Shown: one piece after another, positions 35,989-45,617 of the stretch | Layout: each line of letters opens with the position of its first letter | Numbering within the stretch: position 1 is the stretch's first letter | NCBI RefSeq assembly: GCF_041505935.1 | Contig: NZ_CP140110.1 | DNA length: 64,000 bases | Strand: one strand, 5' to 3' | Origin: Fervidobacterium_A thailandense | GTDB taxonomy: Bacteria > Thermotogota > Thermotogae > Thermotogales > Fervidobacteriaceae | Notes under the pieces: model-generated | Database searches by the model: none | What the model was told of the DNA's origin: nothing | Seen by the model: only the letters and a program-made list of their open reading frames with translations | Program-made: the position numbers and the translations under genes

Positions 35989-36535
35989 TCGTTTCCCCGA
36001 GCCCAAGGCTGGAGAATTTCCCTTCGTTGGTCGTTCAAACGTAGGTAAGTCCAGCTTACTGAACGCTTTGCTTGGCAAAAAAGTCGCTTTCGTGAGTAAG
36101 AACCCGGGAAAGACAAGGAGCATCAACTATTACCTCATCAACCACAAATTTTACTTTGTCGATCTTCCCGGATACGGCTACGCCAAGGTTTCTAAGAAAG
36201 AACGCGAGGAATGGAGAAAGATAATAGAGAGGTATTTCCACGAGCGAGATTGGAACATTAAAACCGTCTTCTCCCTGATAGATAGCCGACACGAACTGAT
36301 GGACAGTGACACACAACTTCTTGGCTGGCTCCAAAGCTTGGGAATTCAGCCAACGGTAGTCCTAACAAAGGTGGACAAGCTCAGCTCGACCGAGCGGAAC
36401 CGACAGTTATCGTATTTCGAGCGAGTACTTCCCGAATTCGGTGTTGAACACTGGATTCCTTGTTCATCCGTCACTGGGGAGAATTTAGAAAAAATCTGGA
36501 CCGTGATCGTGGAAAAGTTGGAGGTGCTTCGATGA
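35924..36535 (+). CDS. engB: Ribosome biogenesis GTPase EngB/YsxC
   Basis: 203 residues. GTPase acting in large-subunit assembly. G1 VGRSNVGKSSLLNALL, G2 region KTRSINYYL, G3 DLPGYGYAKV, G4 TKVDKLS, G5 CSSVTGEN. The start lies 65 bases inside lon behind GGAGG, and the stop overlaps the argS start (ATGA). lon-engB adjacency is common in bacteria. Confidence 0.96.
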   Translation: MSKGPIKVEDVRLEKVIARPGDRFPEPKAGEFPFVGRSNVGKSSLLNALLGKKVAFVSKNPGKTRSINYYLINHKFYFVDLPGYGYAKVSKKEREEWRKIIERYFHERDWNIKTVFSLIDSRHELMDSDTQLLGWLQSLGIQPTVVLTKVDKLSSTERNRQLSYFERVLPEFGVEHWIPCSSVTGENLEKIWTVIVEKLEVLR

Positions 36536-38160
36536 TTCGGAAGGAAATCGAGAATCTCCTGAGAAGTTACCTATCCGAACTGGGTTACGATTACGATTTT
36601 GTTGTGGAAATCCCCGAGGAACAGTTCGGTGATTTTTCGACAAACGTAGCGCTGGTTGGTGCTAAATACTTTAAAAAGCCTCCACGCGATGTAGCGAAGT
36701 ACTTTGTTGACAAACTCACCGGTCATCCGATGTTCAGGGAAATCACGGTGGCTGGTCCGGGGTTCATAAATTTCCGTGTATCGAACGAGTTTTACCGTGA
36801 TTTTCTGGCACGTTACATCCAAAGTCCGCACTCGATTTGGACTTTTAAGAAATCAGGAAAAATCCTACTTGAGTACGGTAGTGCAAACCCCACTGGTCCG
36901 CTAACGGTGGGGCACGGTAGGCAAATCGTCATCGGTGATGTGCTCGGTAACGTGTTGCGCTACGTTGGTTACGACGTGACGAAAGAGATGTACGTCAACG
37001 ACGCGGGAAGGCAGATAAAGCTACTTGCGCGCTCGGTCTGGGCACGGTACAACCAACTCCACGGCCGGCAAGAGGAGATACCCGAAGACGGGTACCGCGG
37101 GGAGTATGTGATCGACATTGCTAAGAAAGTTCAGGTTGACCACGGGGACAGGTTCGTTGGGGTCTGGAACGACGAGGTCGAGGAAATATTCAGAAAGTAC
37201 GCTCTCGAGGAAATAATGAAGATGTTCGAAGTATCTCTTGAGAAGATAGGTGCGAAATTCGACAGTACTTACAGCGAGAAAAGTTTGATCGAAGATGGGA
37301 CCGTGCAAGAGGTTCTTGAGATTTTGAAAAACAAAGACCTGATATACGAAAGTGAAGGAGCCGTATGGTTGAAAGTCTCGAAATTCATCAAAGAAAACGA
37401 TAAGGTACTTGTAAAGAGTGATGGTAGCTATACATACTTCTTAACAGACATCGCCTACCATTACAGGAAATTCCGAAGAGGTTTCGATTGTGCCATCGAC
37501 ATATTCGGAAGTGACCACCACGGTCACATACCACGCATGGTGGCTGCGATGATGGCGCTGGATATTCCGGAGGACTTTGTGACCTTCGTGCTCCACCAGT
37601 TCGTAACACTCAAACGCGGTAACGAAATAGTGAAGATGAGCACAAGGGCTGGAGAGTTCGTTACCCTGGACGAGTTGATCGACGAAGTCGGTAGAGATGC
37701 CACACGTTACTTTTTTGCAATGGTCGACGTTAACACACACCTCAACTTCGACCTCGAGCTTGCCAAGGCTCAAACAAACGACAATCCGGTTTATTACGTC
37801 CAGTACGCGCACGCCAGGATTTCGAGCCTGTTCGAGAAGGCTTCCGAAAAAGGTCTTGAATTCAACCTGCTTGATGGGATAGAACTTCTCGACCACGAAC
37901 TCGAGATGGGGTTAATAAAACTCATCTCCTCTTTCGACGACGTGCTCGAACGAATTGTTGAAAAACTGTCTCCGCATTACCTGACCGATTACCTGGAAGA
38001 CCTGGCTTCGATGTTCCACAGGTATTATGCGGACGTGAAAATTGTCGATCCCGAGGATCCAAAACTCACGAACGGTCGTCTGAACCTGTGTTTAGGTGTG
38101 AAGATCGCAATCGCGGAAGGGTTGAAATTACTTGGAGTGTCCGCTCCCGACAAGATGTGA
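36532..38160 (+). CDS. argS: Arginyl-tRNA synthetase
   Basis: About 542 residues. Class I synthetase. N-terminal Add-1 domain (YDYDFVVEIPEEQFGDFSTNVAL), HIGH-type SANPTGPLTVGHGRQIVIGD, DIFGSDHHGHIPRMVAAM, a KMSKS equivalent KMSTRAGEFVTL, and the DALR-type anticodon domain (YVQYAHARISSLFEKA onward). ATG 36532 is preceded by GGAGG and overlaps the engB stop; a longer in-frame start at 36460 lies inside engB and is not supported. Confidence 0.97.
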   Translation: MIRKEIENLLRSYLSELGYDYDFVVEIPEEQFGDFSTNVALVGAKYFKKPPRDVAKYFVDKLTGHPMFREITVAGPGFINFRVSNEFYRDFLARYIQSPHSIWTFKKSGKILLEYGSANPTGPLTVGHGRQIVIGDVLGNVLRYVGYDVTKEMYVNDAGRQIKLLARSVWARYNQLHGRQEEIPEDGYRGEYVIDIAKKVQVDHGDRFVGVWNDEVEEIFRKYALEEIMKMFEVSLEKIGAKFDSTYSEKSLIEDGTVQEVLEILKNKDLIYESEGAVWLKVSKFIKENDKVLVKSDGSYTYFLTDIAYHYRKFRRGFDCAIDIFGSDHHGHIPRMVAAMMALDIPEDFVTFVLHQFVTLKRGNEIVKMSTRAGEFVTLDELIDEVGRDATRYFFAMVDVNTHLNFDLELAKAQTNDNPVYYVQYAHARISSLFEKASEKGLEFNLLDGIELLDHELEMGLIKLISSFDDVLERIVEKLSPHYLTDYLEDLASMFHRYYADVKIVDPEDPKLTNGRLNLCLGVKIAIAEGLKLLGVSAPDKM

Positions 38161-38202
38161 GGTAAACATTTATCAACAATAACCATCCTTGAGAAAAGGC
38201 TG

Positions 38203-39621
38203 GTGTTTGACTTGGAAGTCCAGCACTTACTCTCAAAGTACATTTTGGAAATCTCGAAGGTAAAGGACGAAAGCACATTGTACATCGCACTCTCCGAAAT
38301 CACGAGGAAAGTCTTGGACTACGAAGCCTTGAACGTTCTAAAAGATGGCACGCTCGTACACTCAGATCCACCCGTTGAAATAGACAGGAGCGTGTACGAG
38401 GATTTTGTACCCTGGGTTGAGGAGAGACTATCACCATCCTTTGTGCCACTTGAGGAAGGCTACGTTGGATTGATCCCTATATTCAAAGGTACGAAGGTCC
38501 TATCGTTAGTCGTTCTGAAAACCCCAAACGAACCGACTCCGGAAACGATGGATTACTTGCAACTAATTGCTTACCTGTCGGGAGTCACCCTTGAAAACTT
38601 GAGGTTACTCGAGTTCGTCGACAAAGCGAGGGAATACTTCGAAAGCATTTTGAACCTCGCAAACGATGGTATACTGGTGCTTTCCGGTGGAAAATTGGAA
38701 TTCACGAACACCAAAGCAAAAACTTTAATTGACGAAAACCCGGAGTTACTCGTGCACCTGATGAACAACATCACCGGCGAAGAACAGAGTTTCGAACTGG
38801 AAATTGGTAAACTCTTCTTGAGCGTTTTCGCAAAACCGGTTAAGTTGCTCGGCGAAGAGAAGTTACTCATCGGTTTAAGAAACATCACCTCCGAAAAGGA
38901 AGTACAAAAGCTAAGGGAACTCGATAAAATCAAAACGAACTTCATTGCGAACATCTCACACGAACTTAGAACCCCCCTCGCGGCTATAAAAGCTTACACG
39001 GAGACGATCCTGAACACGGAGATGAATCAAGAAGAAATTATCGAGTTTCTGAGCATTGTTTACGAACAATCCATCAAGCTTGAGCAACTACTCAACGATT
39101 TACTCGATTTCTCACAGTTAGAATCGCACACGATGAAACTTGTAAAAGAAAACGTAAACCTGTGCGAAATCTTGGATAGAGCCATCGAGACTGTGAGAAA
39201 CTTGGCCGTCCAAAGGAACGTCGAGGTTAGAACCAGTTGTAAGAATGTCATGGCATTTTGCGATCCGCGGAGAATTGAGCAAGTTCTTGTAAACCTGTTA
39301 TCGAACGCGATAAAGTTCAGCGACGAGAAGAAGGAAACCAAGTACGTGACAGTCCAAATTGATAAAACCCCCACAAATCAAGTTGAGATCGTCGTGGAGG
39401 ATAACGGCATCGGCATTCCCGAAGACAAGCTCGATAAGATTTTCGAAAAATTCTACCGCGTGGACAACGAACTTACTTACTCTATCCCCGGTACGGGATT
39501 GGGACTTGCCATAGTCAAGGAGATCGTCGAACTCCACAACGGAGAAATTTCCGTTTCGTCGAGGGAAGGGGTTGGTACAACGTTCACGGTGAGATTTCCA
39601 GCTAGTGAAAATTCGAACTAA
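38203..39621 (+). CDS. Soluble sensor histidine kinase (GAF/PAS-HisKA-HATPase)
   Basis: 472 residues without membrane segments. The N-terminal ~140 residues look like a GAF domain (SALSEITRKVLDYEAL pattern, GYVGLIPIFKGTKVLSLVVL). A PAS-like segment follows (YFESILNLANDGILVLSGG). The phospho-accepting His is in NISHELRTPLAAIKAY; catalytic boxes are NLLSNAIKFS (N), VEDNGIGIPEDKLDKIFEKF (G1/F) and GTGLGLAIVKEIVE (G2). GTG start 42 bases after argS. No response regulator gene adjoins it; an HDOD gene follows. Confidence 0.92.
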   Translation: MFDLEVQHLLSKYILEISKVKDESTLYIALSEITRKVLDYEALNVLKDGTLVHSDPPVEIDRSVYEDFVPWVEERLSPSFVPLEEGYVGLIPIFKGTKVLSLVVLKTPNEPTPETMDYLQLIAYLSGVTLENLRLLEFVDKAREYFESILNLANDGILVLSGGKLEFTNTKAKTLIDENPELLVHLMNNITGEEQSFELEIGKLFLSVFAKPVKLLGEEKLLIGLRNITSEKEVQKLRELDKIKTNFIANISHELRTPLAAIKAYTETILNTEMNQEEIIEFLSIVYEQSIKLEQLLNDLLDFSQLESHTMKLVKENVNLCEILDRAIETVRNLAVQRNVEVRTSCKNVMAFCDPRRIEQVLVNLLSNAIKFSDEKKETKYVTVQIDKTPTNQVEIVVEDNGIGIPEDKLDKIFEKFYRVDNELTYSIPGTGLGLAIVKEIVELHNGEISVSSREGVGTTFTVRFPASENSN

Positions 39622-39652
39622 GTGAATCTACCTTTCAGCTTAGGAGGAGTTT

Positions 39653-40516
39653 ATGATCAAGGAACTCGTTACAACCGTTTCCGAAATCCCAACGCCCGAT
39701 GTCATAGTCCAGCAAATCATCGCAACAGCTTCGAATCCGAACACGAGTGCCAAGGAACTTGAAAAGGTTATTTCCATGGACGTGGGATTATCGACGAAAA
39801 TCCTCAGACTTGTTAATTCCGCATACTACGGACTACCAAGGAAAGTTACGAAGCTGAGTGAAGCGATCGTCATCATTGGATTCAAGACCGTTAGAAACCT
39901 GGCACTCAGCGTCTTCACCTACTCAGCACTCCACTTCAAACAAACGTTCGTTGACCATGACAAATTGTGGGCACACTTCATGCTCACAGCCGTGTTTTCC
40001 GAGCAGATCGGAAAATCCATCGGCTTCATGAACCGCGAAGAACTCTTTCTGGCCGGTATGTTGCACGACGTGGGAAAGCTTGCGATAGACCTTATCTTTC
40101 CAACGTATTTCTACGAACTAACAAAGGTCAGTCAAAACACGAACATGCCAGTTTACGATGTTGAAATGCGTATCAACTCCGAACCCCACACCGAAGTTGG
40201 GGCGGAGCTATTGAGGTTCTGGAAATTCCCGGAAGAGTACATCCAGTCGGCACTTTTGCACGAGCGTCCGTCTATAAATCCCAACTCACCGTATATCGAA
40301 ATGGCTTGCATCGTTCACCTTGCAAACGTCTTTGCGAACATCTTCCTACCGGGAGCCTCGCTCTCTTACGGAGAGCCGTACCTCGATCCCATCGTTTTCA
40401 ACATACTCGGCGTGAAACCATCGAGGTTATCTTACCTGATAAAAGAGCTCGACAAGGTATACGAAAAATCCAGAGACATGATATTTGGAGGTGTTGAAGA
40501 TGAAACAAGAGTATAA
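39653..40516 (+). CDS. HDOD domain signalling protein
   Basis: 287 residues. The HDOD signature runs from EIPTPDVIVQQIIATASNPN through ISMDVGLSTKILRLVNSAYYGL, LSEAIVIIGFKTVRNLAL and MNREELFLAGMLHDVGKLAIDLIF, with LEVGAELLRFWKFPEEYIQSALLHE-type residues later. Thought to be a helical scaffold in signalling and gene regulation, often beside two-component proteins, as here. GGAGG before ATG; its end overlaps rbfA by 17 bases. Confidence 0.93.
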   Translation: MIKELVTTVSEIPTPDVIVQQIIATASNPNTSAKELEKVISMDVGLSTKILRLVNSAYYGLPRKVTKLSEAIVIIGFKTVRNLALSVFTYSALHFKQTFVDHDKLWAHFMLTAVFSEQIGKSIGFMNREELFLAGMLHDVGKLAIDLIFPTYFYELTKVSQNTNMPVYDVEMRINSEPHTEVGAELLRFWKFPEEYIQSALLHERPSINPNSPYIEMACIVHLANVFANIFLPGASLSYGEPYLDPIVFNILGVKPSRLSYLIKELDKVYEKSRDMIFGGVEDETRV

Positions 40517-40874
40517 GCTGAAGATGCTGGAATCCGAGATCCGAAAGGTCATCTCCGAAGCCTTACTAGAGATGAAAGATGAGAATCTGGAGAATATAAA
40601 GAGTCTCATAACGATCTCACGCGTTGAGGTTTCCAAAGACAAACGGTACGCGGATGTTTTTGTGAGTTTTCTCGGTGATGAGCAAAAGAGAAAGGAAGTT
40701 GTGAAGTACCTTGAAAGCAAAAAGGGCTACTTCAGAACCTACGTAGCCAAGAACATAAGGATGTACACAGCTCCGGAGATAAGGTTTAAGGAAGACAAAG
40801 GTCTCGAGGCAACTGTCAGGATAGGACAACTTTTAGATTCCATTAAAGAATCTGGGAAAAGTTCCGATAAGTGA
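40500..40874 (+). CDS. rbfA: Ribosome-binding factor A
   Basis: About 124 residues. Binds the 30S subunit during 16S 5'-end maturation and cold adaptation. KH-type fold: KLKMLESEIRKVISEALLEM, ITISRVEVSKDKRYADVFVSF, RTYVAKNIRMYTAPEIRFKED. ATG 40500 is chosen for GGAGG eight bases upstream. Its usual neighbours infB and truB are not present; it lies between an HDOD gene and flaG. Confidence 0.93.
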   Translation: MKQEYKLKMLESEIRKVISEALLEMKDENLENIKSLITISRVEVSKDKRYADVFVSFLGDEQKRKEVVKYLESKKGYFRTYVAKNIRMYTAPEIRFKEDKGLEATVRIGQLLDSIKESGKSSDK

Positions 40875-40915
40875 TTAGGGAAAGTACACAACGTGTTGCG
40901 CTGGAGGGGTATACC

Positions 40916-41293
40916 ATGGACGGTGTGAAGGGTGTGACCAAGAACGGAGAAATCGTTCAACTTCAAAGAAATGTAAATCCGTCAACCCAACCCTCGGATC
41001 AACTGAACGTTGGCGCTGTGATGCTCAAAGAAGATAAAGGCGAGCACCACAAAAACTCTTTGATAGACGTGGAAAAGGGCGTAGACTTGCTCAAGGAAAC
41101 TTTCGAGAAATTGAAGAAAATTTTCAGAGGACAAGCAGAATTCAAGATCGACAGGGAAGCGAACATGATAATAATCAGGATCAAAGATCCGGAAACGGGT
41201 GAGATCTTAAGACAGATTCCTCCGGAACAGGCCGTAAAACTGGCAAAGAATATCCAAGAACTACTGGGAGTGCTGATGGACGAAAGGGTGTGA
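40916..41293 (+). CDS. flaG: FlaG-family flagellar protein
   Basis: About 125 residues. The C-terminal FlaG domain is clear: EFKIDREANMIIIRIKDPETGEILRQIPPEQAVKLAKNIQELLG. The N-terminal 60 residues are low-complexity and charged. ATG 40916 is preceded by GGAGGGG. Directly upstream of fliD, the usual arrangement. Confidence 0.9.
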   Translation: MDGVKGVTKNGEIVQLQRNVNPSTQPSDQLNVGAVMLKEDKGEHHKNSLIDVEKGVDLLKETFEKLKKIFRGQAEFKIDREANMIIIRIKDPETGEILRQIPPEQAVKLAKNIQELLGVLMDERV

Positions 41294-41297
41294 GGAT

Positions 41298-43079
41298 ATG
41301 GATCTATCCTCAATTGCAAATAACATTAATTACCATTATCAGCAAGGCTCCAGAAAAATACAGATAGGGGGAGCCGTGAGTGGTTTAGATACAGCCTCCA
41401 TAATCGAGAAACTCCTGGAAGTTGAGGCCATACCCCTCCAGCGGCTCAACGAGAAGTTTCTAAAGTACTCAAATCTTCAAAAGGCCTATAAAAACGTCTC
41501 GGAAAAAATTAGAGAGTTCTACAATTTCCTCGGGAATTTCTCACTCCAAGCTAACTTGATCCCGAAGACCGCATCGGTAAGTTCGAGTGTGCTATCGGCC
41601 AGTGCAACTGCTGCGGCTGTCGATGGGAGTTACCTGATTAACGTAGAGTCCGTTGCAACAAATAGCAACTTCATTGGTGGCATCTTTGCAAAATCCGTAA
41701 CCGAAGAGTCCCAACTTTCGGAGTTGAACACGCGGTACGTACCGATGAACGGAACAGTGCGCGTGAGGGTTGGGAATTTGGAAAGAACTTTCGACTACTC
41801 GACCACGGATACCGTAGGGGACGTTGCGGCCAAACTCGAATCCACTCTTTCGGATCTCGGTGTAACGGCCTTCGTGAAATTCCAGGACGGAAGGTTGATC
41901 ATTGAGGCAAACACGGCTTTTCAAATCTCAAACGTGAGCGGGAACTTCACATTCCTCTTCAGGTTGAACGACTCTTACGTGCGTTATGTTGATGGTAAAT
42001 ACATTCTGGAAAGCTCCGGCCACGTAGGTGCTTTCTCAAGTTTCAAAACACTGAGTGATCTTGGTATCAACGAAGATAAGACACTGACCATCAACGGAAA
42101 AGAAATCACGCTTGCTAAAGGTGACTCGATATCGAAAGTGGTATCCAAAATAAACAGCTTGTTGAACGACGTTTCTGCACACTACGACGACAAATACGGA
42201 AGGCTCGTGCTGGTCAGTAAAAAGACCGGTGATGAGTTAATCTCCGTTTCGGGTGATAGTGATATTATGCAAGTCCTCGGCTTATCCGAGGGTACATTCA
42301 ACATTGGTAGCGTGGCAAGGTTAACCGTAACTTTCAACGGCTACTCCGAAACTGTGGTTTCTAAATCCAACTCCGTCATGTACAAAGGCCTCACTTTGAA
42401 CCTATCGGGCACGGGGCAGACCACGGTAACCGTCTCGACGGATGTCGATGCGATCGTCAACAAAGTAAAGGACTTCGTGAACAAGTGGAACGAACTAACG
42501 GACTTCCTCTACAAGAAGCTGACCGAGGACAAGGTCAAAGGAAAAAAAGAGGATGAAATGTCCGAAGAAGAAAAATTACAAGGACTGTTGAAGAATGACA
42601 GTTACTTGCGTAGGATATTCGACCGCTTCAGAAACTTCCTCTACCAGAGTGTGAACGGTGTGAAACTCGCGGATCTCGGAATAGTTTCCGGTGACAGAGG
42701 TAAGGGTTTCACGAACACGATGCGCGGAAAACTGGAACTGGACGAAGATAAACTGAAAAAATTCATCGAGACAAATGGTACAGATGCGGTGTGGAAATTC
42801 TTCGGTTCTACCGAGGGCGACAAAGGATTCGGTCTCAGGTTAAAAGATTTCACATTCGATTTGACAAAATTCAACGGAGAGATAGATACCGTTGCGGGAA
42901 TGAACGGACGCCTTGAACGAGAAAAGAGGATCCTATCAAAACGCATGGTCGCGATGATGCAGTACATCGAGAAGAAAGAGCAGATGCTCTGGCAAAAATA
43001 CTCGGCACTTGAAAGCGCACTCTCGAAACTGGCAGCACAAGGTTCCTTCATGGCCAACGCGTTTGCGCAGAGGAAGTAA
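41298..43079 (+). CDS. fliD: Flagellar filament cap protein FliD (HAP2)
   Basis: 593 residues. Cap protein that folds exported flagellin at the filament tip. N-terminal GAVSGLDTASIIEKLLEVEAIPLQRLNEK and C-terminal EREKRILSKRMVAMMQYIEKKEQMLWQKYSALESALSKLAAQ are conserved coiled-coil parts, and the middle contains beta-rich repeats (TINGKEITLAKGDSISKVVSKINSL). No signal peptide, as expected for type III export. Four bases after flaG. Last gene before a strong terminator. Confidence 0.95.
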   Translation: MDLSSIANNINYHYQQGSRKIQIGGAVSGLDTASIIEKLLEVEAIPLQRLNEKFLKYSNLQKAYKNVSEKIREFYNFLGNFSLQANLIPKTASVSSSVLSASATAAAVDGSYLINVESVATNSNFIGGIFAKSVTEESQLSELNTRYVPMNGTVRVRVGNLERTFDYSTTDTVGDVAAKLESTLSDLGVTAFVKFQDGRLIIEANTAFQISNVSGNFTFLFRLNDSYVRYVDGKYILESSGHVGAFSSFKTLSDLGINEDKTLTINGKEITLAKGDSISKVVSKINSLLNDVSAHYDDKYGRLVLVSKKTGDELISVSGDSDIMQVLGLSEGTFNIGSVARLTVTFNGYSETVVSKSNSVMYKGLTLNLSGTGQTTVTVSTDVDAIVNKVKDFVNKWNELTDFLYKKLTEDKVKGKKEDEMSEEEKLQGLLKNDSYLRRIFDRFRNFLYQSVNGVKLADLGIVSGDRGKGFTNTMRGKLELDEDKLKKFIETNGTDAVWKFFGSTEGDKGFGLRLKDFTFDLTKFNGEIDTVAGMNGRLEREKRILSKRMVAMMQYIEKKEQMLWQKYSALESALSKLAAQGSFMANAFAQRK

Positions 43080-43126
43080 ATCTGGTAAAGAGATTAGACT
43101 TAATATGAAATTGATCATAACTTAAC

Positions 43127-43171
43127 AAAAGACAGCAAACGAAAAATGTTTGCTGTCTTTTTTTTTTTTTT
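43127..43171 (+). terminator. Terminator after fliD
   Basis: 14-bp stem AAAAGACAGCAAAC / GTTTGCTGTCTTTT (43127-43140 and 43148-43161) with a 7-base loop and a run of about 14 T. Confidence 0.95.
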
Positions 43172-43346
43172 AATTTTTGACTGTTACCATTTCTTAGGTT
43201 CGTTAACAAAATCTTAGCGACACTGAATCGTAATCTAACAATGCTAAAAAAGTTTACGGCAAATTTTCTCTGCATTCTCAAAGTACTCGCTATAATAAGG
43301 CTGGTGATTCAAACTTAACACAAACAACAATCTCAAAAGTTGGGAG
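43172..43346 (+). promoter_or_regulatory. Leader region of the chemoreceptor gene
   Basis: About 175 AT-rich bases. A TATAAT lies at 43291-43296, about 60 bases before the start; no acceptable -35 is seen at 16-18 bases, and no sigma-28 consensus. Nothing else is recognised here. Confidence 0.45.
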
Positions 43347-43355
43347 GTGAAAGAC

Positions 43356-44963
43356 ATGGCCGCTTTCAAAAGCATCGCTCAAAAGTTCATCTTCGGTTTT
43401 GGAGTTGTTTTATTTGCGCTGTTTGTTTTGATGCTGAGCATGATGTTCATGTTTGCAAAAATCGAAAAACTCGTTTTAGACACAGCTACGTTGAACTCGT
43501 CATTGGCCAACATTGCGGTTCTGTCCGCCGAAGCACGAAACATAGTCGCATCTGAAACATCGAAAACCATCAACCAAATCGCCGATGCTATAGAAAAAGA
43601 AGTTTCACAACTTGAGACTTTCCTCGATACTGTAAAAGTTTCTAAAACCATTCGAGGTGGAATCTTGAAAATAAACTCCACAGCCGAGCTTTTGGCCAAG
43701 AACCTCAACAATTCAAGTACGTCAGCAACAATCTTACAAGATATTGATGAGGTAAAAAAAGCTTCCACAGAATTGATCCGTTTGTTAGCTGACGAACAAG
43801 CACAAAATTTCAAAAATGCGCGTGCTCTCTTGGTACTCATTACTTCGGTAATCATTGTAGTTGCTATCATCGTTGCTATTCTCATGACAAAGAGCTTTAC
43901 TTCACCAATCAAAAAGCTCTCAGTCCTGCTTGCCAATCTGAGTAAAGGAACGCTCAACATTGCCATGGAAGTGGTCAAATCTCAGGACGAAATAGGCACG
44001 ATGGCAAACGCGACGGAGAGTCTTCGAAAGAGTTTACTCGATATAATCACAACTATCTCCCACTCTTCGGAAAACTTGTCATCAACGTCCGAAGAACTTG
44101 CAGCAAGCGCACAACAGCTTTCCGCAACAGTTAATACAATAGCTTCAACGCTCAACAAGATATCCCAGGAGGCATCGGATAACAGCGCCACAATACAGGA
44201 GATTAACGCAACTGTTGAAGAACTTTCAAGTACCGCTCAATCCAACGCCGCTCAACGAATGCTTGAGGTCAGTGAGAAGATCATGATGGACTTAAACGAA
44301 AACTCAAAGAAGATGAAAGGTGTTCAAGAGATAACGAAACAAACCTACGCTTCAGTTGAAACGGTTTTTAAAACTGTTCAAAGCCTCAGGGAATATTCGC
44401 AAAACATAGGGCAGATTGTCGAAACCATCGAATCTATTGCCGAGCAGACGAATCTATTGGCCCTGAATGCTGCAATTGAAGCTGCCAGGGCTGGTGAAGC
44501 TGGAAGGGGATTCGCTGTGGTAGCAGATGAAATCAGGAAATTGGCTGAGGAAAGTAGACAAGCAACGGCTCAAATAAGTCATATACTGGGTTCCATAAGA
44601 AATTCCATCGAATCATCCAGTGGAGAGGTCGCAAGTAGTTTTGAAATGATCGAGAAAACTTCCAAATTTGTTGAAGAAGCATTGGAAAGTTTTAGAGATT
44701 TGGAAGCTGCTCTAAAAACACTGCAGTCGCACGTTGAAAGTGTTGCTGCAAGTGCTCAACAACAAGCTGCAGGTGCTCAGGAAATAAGTGCTGGTATCAG
44801 CAGAATCGCAAACTTAATTGATTTGTCGACCAGGGAAGTAGAATCGATAAATGCTTCTTTGCAAGAAGCCAACGCATCGCTCGAGGAACTTTCAGCAGCA
44901 AGTCAAAACGTCGCTAACAGTGCACAGGCTCTGCAAGAAAAGATCGGATACTTCCAAATTTAA
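43356..44963 (+). CDS. Methyl-accepting chemotaxis protein
   Basis: About 535 residues. TM1 about 10-32 (FGVVLFALFVLMLSMMFMF), extracytoplasmic sensor about 33-155, TM2 about 160-185 (VLITSVIIVVAIIVAILM), HAMP (SFTSPIKKLSVLLANLSKG), then the signalling helices with the tip IAEQTNLLALNAAIEAARAG. No C-terminal CheR pentapeptide. The segment is rich in short direct repeats of SA/SS/Q codons, usual for receptors. ATG 43356 is chosen because GGGAGG lies eight bases upstream. Stands alone between fliD and nth. Confidence 0.95.
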   Translation: MAAFKSIAQKFIFGFGVVLFALFVLMLSMMFMFAKIEKLVLDTATLNSSLANIAVLSAEARNIVASETSKTINQIADAIEKEVSQLETFLDTVKVSKTIRGGILKINSTAELLAKNLNNSSTSATILQDIDEVKKASTELIRLLADEQAQNFKNARALLVLITSVIIVVAIIVAILMTKSFTSPIKKLSVLLANLSKGTLNIAMEVVKSQDEIGTMANATESLRKSLLDIITTISHSSENLSSTSEELAASAQQLSATVNTIASTLNKISQEASDNSATIQEINATVEELSSTAQSNAAQRMLEVSEKIMMDLNENSKKMKGVQEITKQTYASVETVFKTVQSLREYSQNIGQIVETIESIAEQTNLLALNAAIEAARAGEAGRGFAVVADEIRKLAEESRQATAQISHILGSIRNSIESSSGEVASSFEMIEKTSKFVEEALESFRDLEAALKTLQSHVESVAASAQQQAAGAQEISAGISRIANLIDLSTREVESINASLQEANASLEELSAASQNVANSAQALQEKIGYFQI

Positions 44964-44987
44964 AGGTTTGTCAAAAATAAATGCACT

Positions 44988-45617
44988 CTACTTCCATATT
45001 TGGAGTTTTGCAAAGTTGCAGCATGGTTTTAGGAAACAATCTTCACACCGCGGTTTAACAGGTCTACAAATCTTCTTCCCAAACTCCACCATCGAGCCGT
45101 TAATGGGCCCCCAAAGTTCGGGGGCCAGTATTTTTTTCAACTCCTCCTCCGTTTCCTCAGGGTGCTTTGTTTTGACCCATCCAAGTCTGTTCGATATCCT
45201 GTGGACGTGGGTGTCGACCGCCAGAGCCGGTTGACCGAAGCTAACGTGCAAAACGATGTTCGCGGTTTTGCGTCCAACACCGGGTAAACTCAACAATTCC
45301 TCAAGCGTGTTCGGCACATTACCGTTGTATTTTTCGATAAGTATTTTCGCAATTTCGACGATTCTCGCGGCTTTCTCTCTGTAAAGACCCGCGGGTTTGA
45401 TCAGCTCGTACAATTGCTCTGGTTCGGCCCGAGCAATCTCTTGGACATCTCTGTAGACGCTGAACAGCCTCTGTGTGGCAATTTCCGTGTTCTCATCTTT
45501 ACTTCTTTGACTTAAAATGGTTGAAATCAAGACTTTGAAAGGGTCACCTTCATCGTGTTCCCGCGGAAACTTTTTTATGATTTCCCGTGCAAGGTAATTG
45601 TAATCTCTACAATCCAT
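44988..45617 (-). CDS. nth: Endonuclease III (DNA glycosylase/AP lyase)
   Basis: About 209 residues. Removes oxidised pyrimidines. Helix-hairpin-helix LLSLPGVGRKTANIVLHVSFG (catalytic Lys in GRKTA) and Asp in LAVDTHVHRISNRLGW; C-terminal 4Fe-4S ligands CRPVKPRCEDCFLKPCC (C-x6-C-x2-C). ATG 45617 lies 11 bases inside ribF. An in-frame upstream codon (45641) lacks support. Convergent with the chemoreceptor gene, only 24 bases apart, with no hairpin between. Confidence 0.95.
   Translation of the reverse strand: MDCRDYNYLAREIIKKFPREHDEGDPFKVLISTILSQRSKDENTEIATQRLFSVYRDVQEIARAEPEQLYELIKPAGLYREKAARIVEIAKILIEKYNGNVPNTLEELLSLPGVGRKTANIVLHVSFGQPALAVDTHVHRISNRLGWVKTKHPEETEEELKKILAPELWGPINGSMVEFGKKICRPVKPRCEDCFLKPCCNFAKLQIWK

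Noticed and set aside
36460..36531. Longer start of argS
   Set aside because: It lies inside engB and has no ribosome site, while ATG 36532 has GGAGG at proper spacing.
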